From contig UQDJ01000064.1 of the NCBI GenBank assembly GCA_900539675.1, positions 1-7,597 on the forward strand: DNA of 7,597 bases, given 5' to 3'. Below the pieces are notes generated by a model, which saw only the letters and a list, made by a program, of their open reading frames with translations, searched no databases and was not told the DNA's origin. How positions within the stretch are numbered: the first letter of the stretch is position 1; the number at the start of each line of letters is the position of its first letter. Position numbers and translations under genes: made by a program. Origin of the DNA: an uncultured Coriobacteriaceae bacterium. GTDB lineage: Bacteria > Actinomycetota > Coriobacteriia > Coriobacteriales > Eggerthellaceae. Of this stretch, positions 6,641-7,597 are shown piece by piece.

Positions 6641-7597
6641 ATGGAACAAGATAAAGATAAAGCCCTAAAGATTACGACCGACCAGATAGAGCAGAAGTTC
6701 GGAAAGGGCTCAATTATGAAATTGGGCGAATCCACCAATATGCAGGTGGAGGCTATTCCTACCGGTGCTTTGCCGCTTGATGTCGCTTTGGGTATTGGTG
6801 GCGTTCCACGAGGTCGTATTGTTGAGATTTATGGTCCTGAATCCAGTGGTAAAACCACCTTGGCATTGCATATCATTGCTGAGGCACAGGGATTAGGCGG
6901 TGTTGTCGCTTTTATCGATGCCGAACATGCCTTGGATCCGGTATATGCTGCAAAGCTTGGCGTCGACGTGGATGAGATGCTCATCTCTCAGCCTGATACA
7001 GGAGAACAGGCCCTTGAAATCTGCGACATGCTGGTGCGTTCCGGCGCCATTGATTGTGTGGTTATTGACTCTGTTGCTGCTTTGGTTCCCCGTGCAGAAA
7101 TAGAAGGTGAGATTGGTGATACGACGGTAGGATTGCAGGCTCGTCTGATGAGCCAGGCTCTCCGAAAATTAGCTGGTTCGTTATCTCGTTCTAATACCAC
7201 GTGTATCTTTATCAATCAGCTCCGTGAGAAGATTGGCGTTATGTTTGGGAGCCCCGAAACCACCACAGGCGGTCGCGCGTTGAAATTCTATTCAAGTGTG
7301 CGCATCGATGTGCGTCGCTTTGACTCGGTCAAAAAGGATGGCGAATTTGTTGGCAACCGTGTTCGCGCAAAGGTGGTGAAGAACAAGGTTGCTCCGCCTT
7401 TTCGTCAGGCGGAATTTGACATTATGTATGGTGAAGGGATCTCTAAAGAGGGCTGCGTTCTTGATATGGGCGTTGAAGCGGGCATTGTTAAGAAGAGTGG
7501 TTCTTGGTTTAACTATGGCGAAGAGCGCCTAGGTCAAGGTAGAGAAGCGGCTAAACGCACGTTGCGTGATACACCTGATGTCCGTGATGAAATTGAA
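6641..7597 (+). CDS. recA: Recombinase RecA, 3' partial
   Basis: ATP-dependent strand-exchange protein; its filament on single-stranded DNA also triggers LexA self-cleavage. 319 codons are present and the frame runs open off the window end, so roughly the last 30 or so residues of the C-terminal region are missing. Landmarks: N-terminal helix with QIEQKFGKGSIMKLGE, Walker A GPESSGKT (residues 65-72), AFIDAEHALDP, Walker B-type CVVIDSVAALVP, loop L1 around EIGDTTVGLQARLMSQALR, loop L2 around INQLREKIGVMFGSPETTTGG, then GRALKFYSSVR. No inactivating change or intein is seen in the visible part. The ATG at 6641 is preceded by AAAAGGAAC (about 6627-6635), a good ribosome site. Gene position downstream of pgsA/cinA and an SOS box upstream both agree with the call. 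Confidence 0.97.
   Translation, partial: MEQDKDKALKITTDQIEQKFGKGSIMKLGESTNMQVEAIPTGALPLDVALGIGGVPRGRIVEIYGPESSGKTTLALHIIAEAQGLGGVVAFIDAEHALDPVYAAKLGVDVDEMLISQPDTGEQALEICDMLVRSGAIDCVVIDSVAALVPRAEIEGEIGDTTVGLQARLMSQALRKLAGSLSRSNTTCIFINQLREKIGVMFGSPETTTGGRALKFYSSVRIDVRRFDSVKKDGEFVGNRVRAKVVKNKVAPPFRQAEFDIMYGEGISKEGCVLDMGVEAGIVKKSGSWFNYGEERLGQGREAAKRTLRDTPDVRDEIE

Noticed and set aside
1..7597. A new defence, mobile or secondary-metabolite system
   Set aside because: Every long frame with family support is a known housekeeping gene; no integrase, transposase, repeat array, toxin pair or unexplained conserved cluster was seen.

Overview
The window looks like chromosomal housekeeping DNA from a Gram-positive, moderate-GC bacterium. 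From about position 560 onward the protein style (FtsK motor, RodZ, the recA neighbourhood, and RecA with GSPETTTGG) fits an actinobacterium of the class Coriobacteriia (Atopobium/Olsenella/Collinsella-like). That assignment rests on remembered family patterns, not on a search.

Layout, all on the + strand: (1) 1-1824, ftsK/spoIIIE DNA translocase, 5' truncated by the window edge; (2) 1845-3203, a RodZ-like membrane protein with an N-terminal HTH; (3) 3262-3759, a YajQ-family protein; (4) 3774-5063, rimO, the ribosomal protein S12 methylthiotransferase; (5) 5053-6333, one open frame joining a phosphatidylglycerophosphate synthase (PgsA) to a CinA C-terminal/PncC NMN amidase domain; (6) 6334-6640, a 307-base AT-rich intergenic region holding a LexA-type operator inside a plausible recA promoter; (7) 6641-7597, recA, 3' truncated by the window edge. 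Genes 1-5 are separated by 20, 58 and 14 bases and then an 11-base overlap, so they could be one transcript; recA has its own promoter region.

The gene set covers chromosome segregation at division (FtsK), cell shape (RodZ), ribosome modification (RimO), anionic phospholipid synthesis (PgsA), pyridine nucleotide salvage (PncC) and recombination/SOS (RecA). The order ftsK - rodZ - pgsA - cinA - recA is a known Gram-positive neighbourhood. I see no mobile element, CRISPR array, RNA gene or defence system, and no evidence for a wholly new system.

The points worth a second look are: a sharp composition step inside ftsK (about 58% GC before position 540, about 47% after), which suggests a recombinant or chimeric gene; the in-frame PgsA-PncC fusion; and the SOS operator filling the recA promoter spacer.
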